Positions 23,420 through 32,282 of a stretch of 39,549 nt of DNA are shown here, piece after piece. The stretch is from Bacteroidales bacterium. Its GTDB lineage: Bacteria; Bacteroidota; Bacteroidia; Bacteroidales; UBA12077. The position numbers and the translations under genes are program-made. Under the pieces are notes generated by a model. It was given only the letters and a program-made list of their open reading frames with translations. It was not told the DNA's origin and ran no database searches. The stretch covers positions 1 through 39,549 of the forward strand of contig JAQIBH010000108.1 of assembly GCA_027859205.1 (NCBI GenBank). The letters run 5' to 3'. Each line of letters begins with the position of its first letter. Position 1 is the first letter of the stretch.

Positions 23420-25120
23420 ATGAGAAAAAATCTAAAAAAACAAAACTTAACACAATTGATTATTGCTTTAATAATAATCTTATTTGTTAATTATATATCT
23501 TCAAATAAATACTTTCGATTAGATCTTACAACTGATAAAAGGTACACGCTTTCTGAGGCTACGCATGAAATATTAGATTCTTTAAGTGATGTAATTTATA
23601 TTGAGATTTATTTGGATGGCGAAATGCCAATTGGTTTTCAGCGAATGCAAAAATCTATTCATGAATTAATGGATGAGTTTAGGGTTATTGCAGGTTCTAA
23701 TATTCAGTATCAGTTTGTAAATCCCTCAAAATCAAATGATGAATCTAAACGTAATGCCATTTATCAGGATTTATACGAAAGAGGTTTAAATCCGACAAAT
23801 GTTAAAGATCGTGATGATGAAGGTGGAGTAGCTGAAAAGATATTATTCCCAGGTGCTTTTATTACTTATAAAGATTTTGAAACACCTGTAAATTTATTAG
23901 TTAATAACCCAAGCCTCTCGGCAGATTTAAATTTGAATAATTCGATTCAATCATTGGAGTATGAATTTGTAAATGCAATTAGTAAAATTACTGCCACAAA
24001 AAGAAAGAAAATTGCTTTTGTCGAAGGACAAGGAGAATTGGATGAGTTTTATACCGGGGATATTACTCGATCATTAAATGAGTATTATGATATTGACCGA
24101 GTAACAATAAAAGAGCACGCAAATATTCTTGACACTTATGATGCCGTGATTATTGCAGGACCAACAAAGCAATATTCTGAGAAAAGTAAATTTATTGTCG
24201 ATCAATATATTATGAAGGGTGGAAAAGTGTTATGGTTTGTTGAGTCTGTAAATATTAGCATGGATAGTTTATCGACTGGTGATGCTACTTTTGCTTTAAT
24301 GAATGATGTAAATTTAGGCGATCAATTGTTTAAATATGGAGTTCGAATAAATCCAAATATTATTCAAGATTATCAATGTGCTGTTATTCCTGTTAATACT
24401 GCTATTTCGGGAGCACAAGCTAAATTTGTTCCGGCACCCTGGCTGTATTTCCCTTTACTAAATGCTCCTGAAAATAATCCAATCACTAAAAATCTAAATA
24501 TGATTAAATCAGAATTCCCAAGCGATATTGATATTGTCGGAAATAATTCTGATGTAAAAAATAAAATTATTTTATCATCATCACGTAATTCCAAGCTTTT
24601 AAATGTTCCTTTATTGGTAAGTTTAAATCAAGTGAGCGAAACTCCCGATCCTATTACTTTTAAGCAATCATATTTGCCTATTGCAGTCATTCTTGAAGGG
24701 CAATTCGAATCGGTATTTAAAAATCGTTTAACAAAAGAATATACTTTAGGTTATGACTTTAATTTTAAGGAAAAAAGCGAAAATACTCGAATGATAGTTG
24801 TTTCAGACCTTGAAATTATTAAAAACGAAGTAAATCAAAGAGCTGATGGTATTTTTATTTCACCTTTAGGTTACGATAGATACACAAAGCAAACGTACGG
24901 TAATAAGGAGTTTGTTATGAATGCTGTTCATTATTTAGTTGATGAAAGTGGTATATTGGATATTCGATCTCGTGAATTTAAATTACGTACTCTCGATAAA
25001 TCAAAGGTACTAGAGGAAAAGACCAAATGGAAAATGATAAATACTGTTCTGCCTATTATATTTGTTATATTGTTTGCAGTTTTTGTAGCTTATATCAGGA
25101 AACGAAAATATACTTATTGA
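23420..25120 (+). CDS. gldG: GldG-like ABC-associated substrate-binding protein
   Basis: This 566-residue protein has an N-terminal membrane segment (about residues 10-27), a large periplasmic region with the L-D-L-T-T-D-K-R-Y-T-L-S motif typical of GldG, and a C-terminal membrane helix ending in I-R-K-R-K-Y. It works with GldF and an ATPase as an ABC complex; the cargo is unresolved. The ATG at 23420 is preferred; an in-frame GTG at 23402 would overlap gldF. In related genomes gldF, gldG, a DUF4340 gene and dnaN are often adjacent. Here an OmpA-type gene lies between gldG and the DUF4340 gene. Confidence 0.9.
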   Translation: MRKNLKKQNLTQLIIALIIILFVNYISSNKYFRLDLTTDKRYTLSEATHEILDSLSDVIYIEIYLDGEMPIGFQRMQKSIHELMDEFRVIAGSNIQYQFVNPSKSNDESKRNAIYQDLYERGLNPTNVKDRDDEGGVAEKILFPGAFITYKDFETPVNLLVNNPSLSADLNLNNSIQSLEYEFVNAISKITATKRKKIAFVEGQGELDEFYTGDITRSLNEYYDIDRVTIKEHANILDTYDAVIIAGPTKQYSEKSKFIVDQYIMKGGKVLWFVESVNISMDSLSTGDATFALMNDVNLGDQLFKYGVRINPNIIQDYQCAVIPVNTAISGAQAKFVPAPWLYFPLLNAPENNPITKNLNMIKSEFPSDIDIVGNNSDVKNKIILSSSRNSKLLNVPLLVSLNQVSETPDPITFKQSYLPIAVILEGQFESVFKNRLTKEYTLGYDFNFKEKSENTRMIVVSDLEIIKNEVNQRADGIFISPLGYDRYTKQTYGNKEFVMNAVHYLVDESGILDIRSREFKLRTLDKSKVLEEKTKWKMINTVLPIIFVILFAVFVAYIRKRKYTY

Positions 25121-25143
25121 AATACTAAAGATTTAATTACTAA

Positions 25144-26715
25144 ATGATTGCTAATAAATATTATTTCAAATATATTTTTACCATTGGCTTTTTTCTAATA
25201 TTTATATTCGATATTTTTTGTCAAACAGAAAAAGTTAAAACTTTTTACAATAATGGACAGTTGAAAACTGTAGGGAAAGTTTTAACTTATAAAACACACG
25301 AACATAAGAGACTTGATTGTTTTTCCAAAACTATAATTAAAAAGAAAGGTGTTTGGGAATATTACAATTCAATAGGTCAGCTTATTAGAACTGAAAAATA
25401 TAAAGTTGTAATTAATTGCGATAAAAAAAGTATTCCTACTGGGAAATGGAAATACTGGAACGAACAAGGTGTTTTGTACCGGGAAGAAATATATGAAAAT
25501 GGAATTGTTCATACTTCAAATATTGAGATTTTTAAAGAAACATTTCCAATTGGAGTAATTAGAATTAAAAATAAGAAAGTTGATACAATTATAGCTTTAA
25601 ATGAAGAAAGTCAGAACTTGATAGTTAATGCAGGTTTTGAAATATATAAATATAAACCTGTAATTCTCTTCAGTAATGGAAAAAATAGAATTGAAGATTT
25701 AATTCCATATTGGATTACTCCAGGTGATTTTACTCCAGATTATTTTAATCCTTTTAGGAGAATTAAAAATTATAATATATTTTCAATTGATAATTACGAA
25801 GATGAGCAATTCTATAGTTATGTTGGCTTGGGTTTATATCAATACAATGAAAGTTATTCAGAATTTATTCAGGGTAAATTAAAAACGAAACTTGATTCAG
25901 GAAAGTTATATTGTTTAAAGTTGATTGTTAAATTAAGCCCTTATTCAGGCTATTCTATTGATAAAATTGGTGTGTTATTTTCAGATAACACTCCAATATT
26001 TAACAAAAAGAATGTAAATGTATATAAGCCACAAATTGTTTTAAACGGTTTAAAAAGCAATAATACTGATTGGCTAGAATTGTGTAATGCTTTCGTTGCA
26101 GGTGGTAGAGAGAATTTCATTACAATTGGTAGGTTTGAACATCATGATAGTATCTTAATAAATAAAATAAAACCGCAATATGAGAGTTTATTTGGTTTAG
26201 ATCAAGCGGCATATTATTTATTAGATAAAGTGGAATTGTATCAAATTAATTCTATCTCTGAATGCAATTGCAGAAGAAAGGAAACTTTATTAAAAGAGAT
26301 TAATGAGACAAATATTGAAATTTTTGACAATTTGCGTTTTGAAGATTTTGAGTATTTAGATACAAGTATGGCTATTATACTTACAAATGTAAATTTTGAA
26401 TTTGGTAAATACGAATTATTACTTTCATCAGAAAAAGATTTACTAAAGTTATATAGTTATTTAAATAAGAATCAAAAAGTAAAAATTGAAATCATTGGTC
26501 ATACCGATAATATGGGATCTAAAGAATATAATCATGAACTTTCTGAAAACAGGGCTAAGGCAGTTATTGAATGGCTTATGAATAAGGGGGTTGATCAAGA
26601 AAGGTTAAATTATATAGGATTCGGAAAAGAAAAACCATTATTTGATAATATGTCAGAAGAAAATCGGGCAAAAAATAGAAGGGTTGAATTTAGAGTAATA
26701 AATAACAGTAACTAA
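25144..26715 (+). CDS. OmpA-domain protein with N-terminal MORN-like repeats
   Basis: This 523-residue protein has an N-terminal signal region (about residues 9-27, ending at F-C-Q). Three MORN-type repeats follow: F-Y-N-N-G-Q-L-K (about 34-41), W-E-Y-Y-N-S-I-G-Q-L and W-K-Y-W-N-E-Q-G-V-L, as in YwqK-type proteins. A middle region of about 270 residues has no family I recognise. The C-terminal OmpA domain (about 410-520) has N-F-E-F-G-K-Y-E, G-H-T-D-N-M-G-S and N-R-R-V-E-F, which bind peptidoglycan. It is probably an outer-membrane-associated protein tethered to the cell wall. It is 23 bp after gldG and 58 bp before the DUF4340 gene. Confidence 0.8.
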   Translation: MIANKYYFKYIFTIGFFLIFIFDIFCQTEKVKTFYNNGQLKTVGKVLTYKTHEHKRLDCFSKTIIKKKGVWEYYNSIGQLIRTEKYKVVINCDKKSIPTGKWKYWNEQGVLYREEIYENGIVHTSNIEIFKETFPIGVIRIKNKKVDTIIALNEESQNLIVNAGFEIYKYKPVILFSNGKNRIEDLIPYWITPGDFTPDYFNPFRRIKNYNIFSIDNYEDEQFYSYVGLGLYQYNESYSEFIQGKLKTKLDSGKLYCLKLIVKLSPYSGYSIDKIGVLFSDNTPIFNKKNVNVYKPQIVLNGLKSNNTDWLELCNAFVAGGRENFITIGRFEHHDSILINKIKPQYESLFGLDQAAYYLLDKVELYQINSISECNCRRKETLLKEINETNIEIFDNLRFEDFEYLDTSMAIILTNVNFEFGKYELLLSSEKDLLKLYSYLNKNQKVKIEIIGHTDNMGSKEYNHELSENRAKAVIEWLMNKGVDQERLNYIGFGKEKPLFDNMSEENRAKNRRVEFRVINNSN

Positions 26716-26773
26716 ATCTCGTTTTTTATATATGAAATCTCAATTATTAGATAAATAAATATGAAATTGCACT

Positions 26774-27763
26774 ATGAAAATTAATAAATCACTTATTGCA
26801 CTCGTAATTTTATTTATAATCGCTGGAATATATTTCTTTTCAAATACGAAAGGATCACTTAATATAAGAAATTCTTCTTTTGCAATTGAAACTCCTGAGG
26901 TTGTTACAAAAATTCAGATTACTACGCCAAATAAAAACCTTTTGCTTGAAAAGGAATTTAATCAATGGAAAGTTAACGGTAAATACCAAGTTACAGATAA
27001 AAGTATAGGAAATTTTTTGACTACAATAAACAGAATTGTCGTATCAACTCCTGTTTCAAAAACTGAAAAAGAACAAGTTGCATCAATTTTAAAAGCAGAT
27101 GGTTTAACGGTTGAAGTTTTTAAAAAGAATAGAACACTTAAAAAATATTATGTACGTAAATCAGAAATGAATAAGAATAAAACTTACATGATGATGTATA
27201 AGTCCTCAGAACCATTCATTGTTCGAATACCTTCATTTAAAGGCTTAGTGGTGGATTTATTTATTATTGATGAAAATTACTGGCGCGACAAAACAATTTT
27301 TGATTACCAGCCTCAAAACATTAGCAGTATTACAGTTGAATATCCCGAGAATAAGTCAAAGTCATTTCGAGTTATAAATTATAATAATGGAACATTTGTA
27401 ATACAAGAACTTGATAATAATGCATTTGTCGAAAAGTTTAATGTTGATAATGTTGCTAGATATTTTACATATTTTCAACGAATAGTTTTCGAAGATGTTG
27501 TAAAAGGTATAAACCAAGGCAATACTGATTCTGTAATCAATTCAACACCTTTTAGTATAATTACAGTTGAGGATATTCAAGGAGTTAGAAATAAAATTGC
27601 AACATATAGAATGCCCTCCAAAAAAGGTGTGGATGAGTTTGGTCAAAAAATTAATTTCGATTATGATAGGGCTTATGCTTCTTTTAACAATAATAAAGAG
27701 CTTGTAACAATTCAATATTATATTTTTGATCCTTTATTAAAAGAAATTGATTATTTTCGCTAG
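26774..27763 (+). CDS. DUF4340-domain protein
   Basis: This 329-residue protein has one N-terminal membrane segment (about residues 7-23). A periplasmic domain follows with paired strand patterns (K-I-Q-I-T-T-P-N, W-R-D-K-T-I-F-D-Y), typical of DUF4340. The family often accompanies GldF/GldG-type ABC genes and is thought to be part of that complex, but its function is not established. It is the last gene of the gldF-gldG-OmpA-DUF4340 group. An 111-bp gap separates it from dnaN. Confidence 0.8.
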   Translation: MKINKSLIALVILFIIAGIYFFSNTKGSLNIRNSSFAIETPEVVTKIQITTPNKNLLLEKEFNQWKVNGKYQVTDKSIGNFLTTINRIVVSTPVSKTEKEQVASILKADGLTVEVFKKNRTLKKYYVRKSEMNKNKTYMMMYKSSEPFIVRIPSFKGLVVDLFIIDENYWRDKTIFDYQPQNISSITVEYPENKSKSFRVINYNNGTFVIQELDNNAFVEKFNVDNVARYFTYFQRIVFEDVVKGINQGNTDSVINSTPFSIITVEDIQGVRNKIATYRMPSKKGVDEFGQKINFDYDRAYASFNNNKELVTIQYYIFDPLLKEIDYFR

Positions 27764-27874
27764 CACAAAAATCATGGAGGCTTATTGTCTACTTGATTTT
27801 TTTTTCGTATTATTGATAATTAAATGTGAAGATAATATCGAATAAAATCATAAAAAATTTAAACACATATACAG

Positions 27875-29005
27875 ATGAAATTTGTTATTTCCAGTACCGA
27901 ATTATTAAGTCATTTACAGGCAATTAGTCGAGTAATTAGTAATAAAAATACATTACCAATTCTTGATAACTTTCTTTTCCAATTATCTGATAAGGAATTG
28001 AAAATTACGGCATCAGATTTGGAAACTACCTTAATTACAACAATTGAATTGGAAAATGTAACTGATGAAGGTTTAATCGCTATTCCTGCTAGAATAATTA
28101 CTGATACATTAAAAGAGTTTCCTGATCAACCACTTACATTCGATATAAATACAGATACTTTTGGAGTTGTAATTACAACAGAAAACGGAAAGTATAATGT
28201 AGTTGGATTGAATGGTGAGGATTTTCCTCAATTACCAGTTATAAAGGATGATCAAAAAACTTCAATTAATTTAACGGCCGATGTGCTTTTAAGTGGTATA
28301 ACGAAAACTTTATTTGCAACTGCCGATGATGAACTTCGTCCTGTAATGAATGGTGTATTTATTGAACTTGCTCCAGATGGCATGACATTCGTAGCTTCTG
28401 ATGCGCACAAACTGGTTCGATACAAAAGATTAGATGTTAAAGCTGATCAGGAATCAGCATTTATTTTACCTAAAAAACCAGCTTCATTGTTAAAAGCAAT
28501 TCTTCCTAAAGAAGAAAATGAAGTGGTTATGGAATTTGACGATAAAAACGCATTCTTTACTTTATCAAATTATAAGTTAGTTTCAAGATTAGTTGAAGGC
28601 AATTACCCAAGTTACAATTCAGTAATACCTACAAATAATCCAAATAAATTAACAATAGATAGATTAGAATTGTACAATGCATTAAAACGCGTTGCATTAT
28701 TCTCAAATCAGGCGAGCAATTTAGTAAAACTTGATTTAAAAGGAAATCAGTTAAATGTTTCTGCTCAAGATATTGATTTTTCAATTTCGGCGAACGAACG
28801 TTTAAATTGTCAATACGAAGGCGATGATATGGAAATTGGATTTAAATCATCTTTTCTAATTGAAATTCTATCTAACATCGCATCAAGTGATGTGTTGGTT
28901 GAGTTATCAGATCCTTCCCGTGCTGGAATATTATTCCCTGCCGAAAAGGAAAACGCCGACGAGGACGTATTGATGTTATTAATGCCTATGATGATTAACG
29001 TTTAA
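27875..29005 (+). CDS. dnaN: DNA polymerase III beta sliding clamp
   Basis: This 376-residue protein has the three-domain clamp fold: M-K-F-V-I-S-S-T-E-L-L start, I-L-D-N-F, and the C-terminal M-L-L-M-P-M end typical of DnaN. Two subunits encircle DNA and tether the replicative polymerase and repair factors. dnaA and an origin are not in the window, so dnaN is not beside oriC here. An intrinsic terminator follows 20 bp after the stop. Confidence 0.97.
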   Translation: MKFVISSTELLSHLQAISRVISNKNTLPILDNFLFQLSDKELKITASDLETTLITTIELENVTDEGLIAIPARIITDTLKEFPDQPLTFDINTDTFGVVITTENGKYNVVGLNGEDFPQLPVIKDDQKTSINLTADVLLSGITKTLFATADDELRPVMNGVFIELAPDGMTFVASDAHKLVRYKRLDVKADQESAFILPKKPASLLKAILPKEENEVVMEFDDKNAFFTLSNYKLVSRLVEGNYPSYNSVIPTNNPNKLTIDRLELYNALKRVALFSNQASNLVKLDLKGNQLNVSAQDIDFSISANERLNCQYEGDDMEIGFKSSFLIEILSNIASSDVLVELSDPSRAGILFPAEKENADEDVLMLLMPMMINV

Positions 29006-29025
29006 TATTATTTAAATGATATTTT

Positions 29026-29054
29026 AAAAGAGTTTCATGCGAAACTCTTTTTTT
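29026..29054 (+). terminator. Rho-independent terminator after dnaN
   Basis: AAAAGAGTTTC (29026-29036) pairs with GAAACTCTTTT (29041-29051) over the 4-nt loop ATGC, and T residues run to 29054. The stem is perfect over 11 bp. Confidence 0.9.
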
Positions 29055-29080
29055 ATAAGTAAGAAATAAATACAGTTATA

Positions 29081-29848
29081 ATGGAATTAAATTTAAAAAA
29101 GCCTATTGTGTTTTTCGATTTAGAAACAACAGGTATTGATGTTACAAACGACAGAATAGTTGAGATTTCGCTACACAAAGTAAATCCTGGGGGGAATGAA
29201 GAAACAAAAACACTAAGAGTAAATCCTGAAATGCCAATCCCTCAACAAGCATCTGAGATTCATGGTATTTATGACGAAGATGTAAAAGACGAACCAACTT
29301 TTAATCTTATTGCTAAAGAAATTGCAAAATTCATTGAAGGATGTGATTTGGCTGGTTATAACTCCAATAAGTTTGATATTCCATTACTTGCTGAAGAGTT
29401 CTTAAGAGTTGATGTTGAAATAGACATGAAAAAAAATCGTTTTGTTGATGTGCAAGTTATCTTTCATAAAATGGAGCAACGAACTTTGAGTGCAGCTTAT
29501 AAATTTTATTGTCAGAAGAACTTGGATAATGCACATAGTGCCGAGGCGGATACAATAGCCACATACGAAATTCTTAAAGCACAAATTGAGCGGTACGATA
29601 ATTTAAATAATGATATCGAAGAGCTTGCTAAGTTTTCAACACATAATAAAAACGCTGATTTTGCTGGAAGAATTGTCTTCAACGATAAAGATGAAGAGGT
29701 ATTTAATTTCGGTAAATACAGAGGACAAACTGTAGAATCTGTTTTGGAAAAAGATCAGGGATATTTCAGCTGGATGCTTAATAGCGATTTCCCACTTTAT
29801 ACTAAGAAAGTATTAACTGCAATAAAACTTAGGAATTTTAATAAGTAA
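29081..29848 (+). CDS. DEDDh 3'-5' exonuclease (DnaQ/RNase T superfamily)
   Basis: This 255-residue nuclease has Exo I F-D-L-E-T-T-G (D13, E15), Exo II around G-Y-N-S-N-K-F-D and Exo III A-H-S-A-E-A-D (H and D), so it is DEDDh type. The C-terminal 50 residues (F-N-F-G-K-Y-R-G-Q-T, then Y-F-S-W-M-L) match the DUF3820/ExoX C-terminal module. It probably acts in proofreading or DNA repair. It follows dnaN but is separated by a terminator, so it may have its own promoter or rely on read-through. Confidence 0.88.
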   Translation: MELNLKKPIVFFDLETTGIDVTNDRIVEISLHKVNPGGNEETKTLRVNPEMPIPQQASEIHGIYDEDVKDEPTFNLIAKEIAKFIEGCDLAGYNSNKFDIPLLAEEFLRVDVEIDMKKNRFVDVQVIFHKMEQRTLSAAYKFYCQKNLDNAHSAEADTIATYEILKAQIERYDNLNNDIEELAKFSTHNKNADFAGRIVFNDKDEEVFNFGKYRGQTVESVLEKDQGYFSWMLNSDFPLYTKKVLTAIKLRNFNK

Positions 29849-29855
29849 ATAATTA

Positions 29856-29981
29856 AAGTATCAAGATCAAAGATGTTAGTATCAAGACTTATTTTTAAAA
29901 TTTAAAAATGGTTGAATATTTAACTCTTTGATTTAATTAATTTTCTGAGAACAAATAATACAATTTAGGTACTTGATACTT
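29856..29981. repeat. Inverted repeats of the AAGTATCAAG type
   Basis: AAGTATCAAG (29856-29865) and CTTGATACTT (29972-29981) are perfect inverted 10-mers; a third direct copy, AGTATCAAG, is at 29878-29886. The 126-bp intergenic segment has no ORF. The layout resembles small dispersed Bacteroidota repeats. Confidence 0.4.
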
Positions 29982-30000
29982 AAATTTATCATCTAATTAT

Positions 30001-30612
30001 ATGAAAATAATAGCTATAGGTAGAAATTATATTAATCATGCAAAGGAGTTGAATAATCCAATTCCTAAGGAGCCTATATTCTTTCTTATGCCTGATTCTG
30101 CGTTGATTCGAAATAATAAACCGTTCTTCTATCCTGATTTTTCAAACGATATTCATTATGAAGTCGAAATTGCAGTTAAAATTAGTCGTCTGGGAAAAAA
30201 CGTTGCATCAAAATTTGCTCATCGATATTATAAGGAAATAGGTATTGGTATTGATTTTACAGCACGCGATTTGCAACAAAAATGTAAAGAAAAAGGATTG
30301 CCTTGGGAAATTGCAAAATCATTTGACGGAGCTGCTCCAATAAGTAATTTTATTTCATTGGATAAATTAAGTGATATAAATAATATCAATTTCAGATTAG
30401 AGATTAATGGTAAAGTAGTTCAAAAAGGAAATACTAGTGACATGATTTTTAAGGTTGATGATTTGATACAGCATGTTTCTCAATTTATGACAATTAAAAT
30501 TGGTGACTATTTGTTTACAGGAACGCCTTCAGGTGTTGGTCCAGTTAAAATAGGTGATCGGCTCACTGCGTATATCGAGGATGAGAAATTGTTAGATTTT
30601 GAGGTTAAATAG
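30001..30612 (+). CDS. Fumarylacetoacetate hydrolase (FAH) family protein
   Basis: This 203-residue protein has the FAH-family core: G-R-N-Y near residues 7-10, the metal ligands in H-Y-E-V-E-I near 55-60, G-I-D-F-T-A-R-D-L and the C-terminal T-G-T-P-S-G-V-G-P. Small single-domain members act on acylpyruvates or oxaloacetate-type substrates; the specific one cannot be told. The stop overlaps the convergent HD gene by 8 bp. Confidence 0.88.
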   Translation: MKIIAIGRNYINHAKELNNPIPKEPIFFLMPDSALIRNNKPFFYPDFSNDIHYEVEIAVKISRLGKNVASKFAHRYYKEIGIGIDFTARDLQQKCKEKGLPWEIAKSFDGAAPISNFISLDKLSDINNINFRLEINGKVVQKGNTSDMIFKVDDLIQHVSQFMTIKIGDYLFTGTPSGVGPVKIGDRLTAYIEDEKLLDFEVK

Positions 30613-31258
30613 TTTCTTTTAATAAGTCTTCAAAAAACATTTTTGTAATTAAATAACGAGATTCATGTTTCATATATAAATCTGGAAAATTCTTAAATGT
30701 ATTCTTAAAATTAAGGAATCGCTTGTCTAAATTTATTAATACTAATTTTGGTAAATCGTTAATGTTTACACCTCTGAGTAAATAAATTTCAGTATACCTA
30801 ATTACACCTATCATCCCATATGCATCTAAATCATCTGCATTACAAAGAATTGCTAATATAGTAGGTGTATTATCGTTTAGTTTGTACTCTTTATCATCAT
30901 GCTTTTCAATGGCTAAAAGTATTTCTTCAAAATTATCAGGTTTAGTTAAATTACAATCTTCAAAATATTGAGAGCATATTTCTCTGCTTTCTTTACCGTG
31001 ATTTTCGTTTGTAGTTTTTGTAAAGCCAGTGTCATGAAACAAAGAAGCTATTAAACATGATTCTACCAAATTGTAGTTAATATCGGTTGAAAGATCTAAC
31101 GTAAAAAGTATTTCTTTTGCATATTCCCATACTCGCAAGTGATGAGTATGATCGTGCGAGGGTATCTTTTTATCTGTAAAAAGATTTTTGCAATAGTTAT
31201 ATAATGGTTCTAACAGTTTTTGTTCTGCATGTAATATGTTATTTTTTAGTTCACTCAT
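30605..31258 (-). CDS. HD-domain phosphohydrolase
   Basis: This 217-residue protein contains the HD signature: H-D-H-T-H-H near the N-terminal third, L-F-H-D-T-G-F (the HD pair), a downstream E-K-H-D-D and the D-D-L-D-A-Y-G motif. HD proteins hydrolyse nucleotides or cyclic nucleotides; the substrate is unknown. It is convergent with the FAH gene and overlaps its 3' end by 8 bp. The upstream region 31259-31432 has no other recognised feature. Confidence 0.85.
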   Translation of the reverse strand: MSELKNNILHAEQKLLEPLYNYCKNLFTDKKIPSHDHTHHLRVWEYAKEILFTLDLSTDINYNLVESCLIASLFHDTGFTKTTNENHGKESREICSQYFEDCNLTKPDNFEEILLAIEKHDDKEYKLNDNTPTILAILCNADDLDAYGMIGVIRYTEIYLLRGVNINDLPKLVLINLDKRFLNFKNTFKNFPDLYMKHESRYLITKMFFEDLLKETI

Positions 31259-31432
31259 TAATTATAAAAATAGAATTGTATGTAATCCCTACAAGAACAA
31301 AGTCTTAGATAAGAAAACGCCAAGAATGAGGCTTTCGTAGTTTTGATAATTAGGAGTTTACTATTGTAATCGACTGATTTCAAAACAAGAGTAACGAAAT
31401 TATTGATGTTTTCTTGCTGAGACTATTTAAAT

Positions 31433-31466
31433 AAAAAAGCAGAAAAGATGACTTTTCTGCTTTTTT
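31433..31466 (-). terminator. Strong bidirectional-type terminator
   Basis: AAAAAAGCAGAAAAG (31433-31447) pairs with CTTTTCTGCTTTTTT (31452-31466) over the loop ATGA, a perfect 15-bp stem. On the minus strand the T tract follows the hairpin, 17 bp after the stop of the small HTH gene. It could also act on the plus strand. Confidence 0.9.
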
Positions 31467-31482
31467 AAGGAATTTTTCAATC

Positions 31483-31737
31483 TTAATTTTGAGATTGTGT
31501 TTCATCGGTCATTTTGATAGCCATATCTATTATTGTGGTGTCGTCAATTGCTACAATTCCTCCATCAGGACCTTGTCCAAAATGGATTCCTACAGATTCT
31601 CCTTCACTGTAATTTGTACCGCCGAAGTAATTCCTTACGGTTTCCTCATTCATGTTTAAATTGCCAGCAATTCTTTTTATTGCACCATGAGGTAACCGAT
31701 CTTTGATTTTTCGTAACTCGTTGAATGTTAATGTCAT
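31483..31737 (-). CDS. 84-residue putative DNA-binding HTH protein
   Basis: This small acidic protein has a helix-turn-helix-like stretch (about residues 15-40) with K-R-I-A-G-N-L-N-M-N-E-E-T-V-R-N-Y-F, similar to Cro/LacI-type recognition pairs. A glycine-rich loop follows (E-G-E-S-V-G-I-H-F-G-Q-G-P-D-G-G), then I-D-D-T-T-I-I-D-M-A and a polar tail. Small HTH proteins of this size occur in Bacteroidota, but no function is established. It is monocistronic with a strong terminator immediately downstream. Confidence 0.7.
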   Translation of the reverse strand: MTLTFNELRKIKDRLPHGAIKRIAGNLNMNEETVRNYFGGTNYSEGESVGIHFGQGPDGGIVAIDDTTIIDMAIKMTDETQSQN

Positions 31738-31840
31738 AACAATATATTTTTTAGGTTAGACACGAAGCATAAAAGTACAATTATTTGGCGTAGAAAAAAA
31801 TTTAAATAAGATTTTAACCAAAAATTAATGATTTTTAACA

Positions 31841-32281
31841 CTAAGAAATTATGGATTCGGGATCTCTAACAATGTATACATCGTAGTCACCTAAAAATGT
31901 AAATCCGAGTTTTTTGTAAATATCAATTGCCTTTTTATTACTTTGATGTACTTCAAGTTTTATTTGATAATTTTTCTGTTTTGCAAATTTCAGTGATTCC
32001 TTAGTTAGCAATTTCCCAAATCCTTTGTTCTGATATGATTTTTTTACACCAATATGATGCAAATGAATTCGTCTTCCATCGAATGTCATCCACGATGAAC
32101 CAAATACTTCATTTGTATCTACATTCTCAAGTAAAATAAGTTTGCCACCAAGCTTTACGCTATGCTTTATTGTTTTGGCATTATCTCCACGAATGGCACC
32201 TCCTAATTCTGTTTCTTCCCACAACTTGTTTAAGCTCTCAAAATCGTCATTATTGTAATCACGAATAATGTAATTTCTCAT
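31841..32281 (-). CDS. GNAT-family N-acetyltransferase
   Basis: This 146-residue protein has the GNAT core: a beta strand H-H-I-G-V, the acetyl-CoA pyrophosphate loop Q-N-K-G-F-G-K (motif A) and the C-terminal I-Y-K-K-L-G-F segment. The acceptor is unknown. It starts 1 bp after the nfeD-like gene on the same strand and is co-transcribed with it. Confidence 0.88.
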   Translation of the reverse strand: MRNYIIRDYNNDDFESLNKLWEETELGGAIRGDNAKTIKHSVKLGGKLILLENVDTNEVFGSSWMTFDGRRIHLHHIGVKKSYQNKGFGKLLTKESLKFAKQKNYQIKLEVHQSNKKAIDIYKKLGFTFLGDYDVYIVRDPESIIS

Positions 32282-32282
32282 A

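Noticed and set aside
22677-25120. Claim that the organism glides
   Set aside because: gldF and gldG also occur in non-gliding Bacteroidota, and other gliding genes are not in the window.
27875-29005. Replication origin near dnaN
   Set aside because: No dnaA gene and no cluster of DnaA boxes was seen around dnaN.
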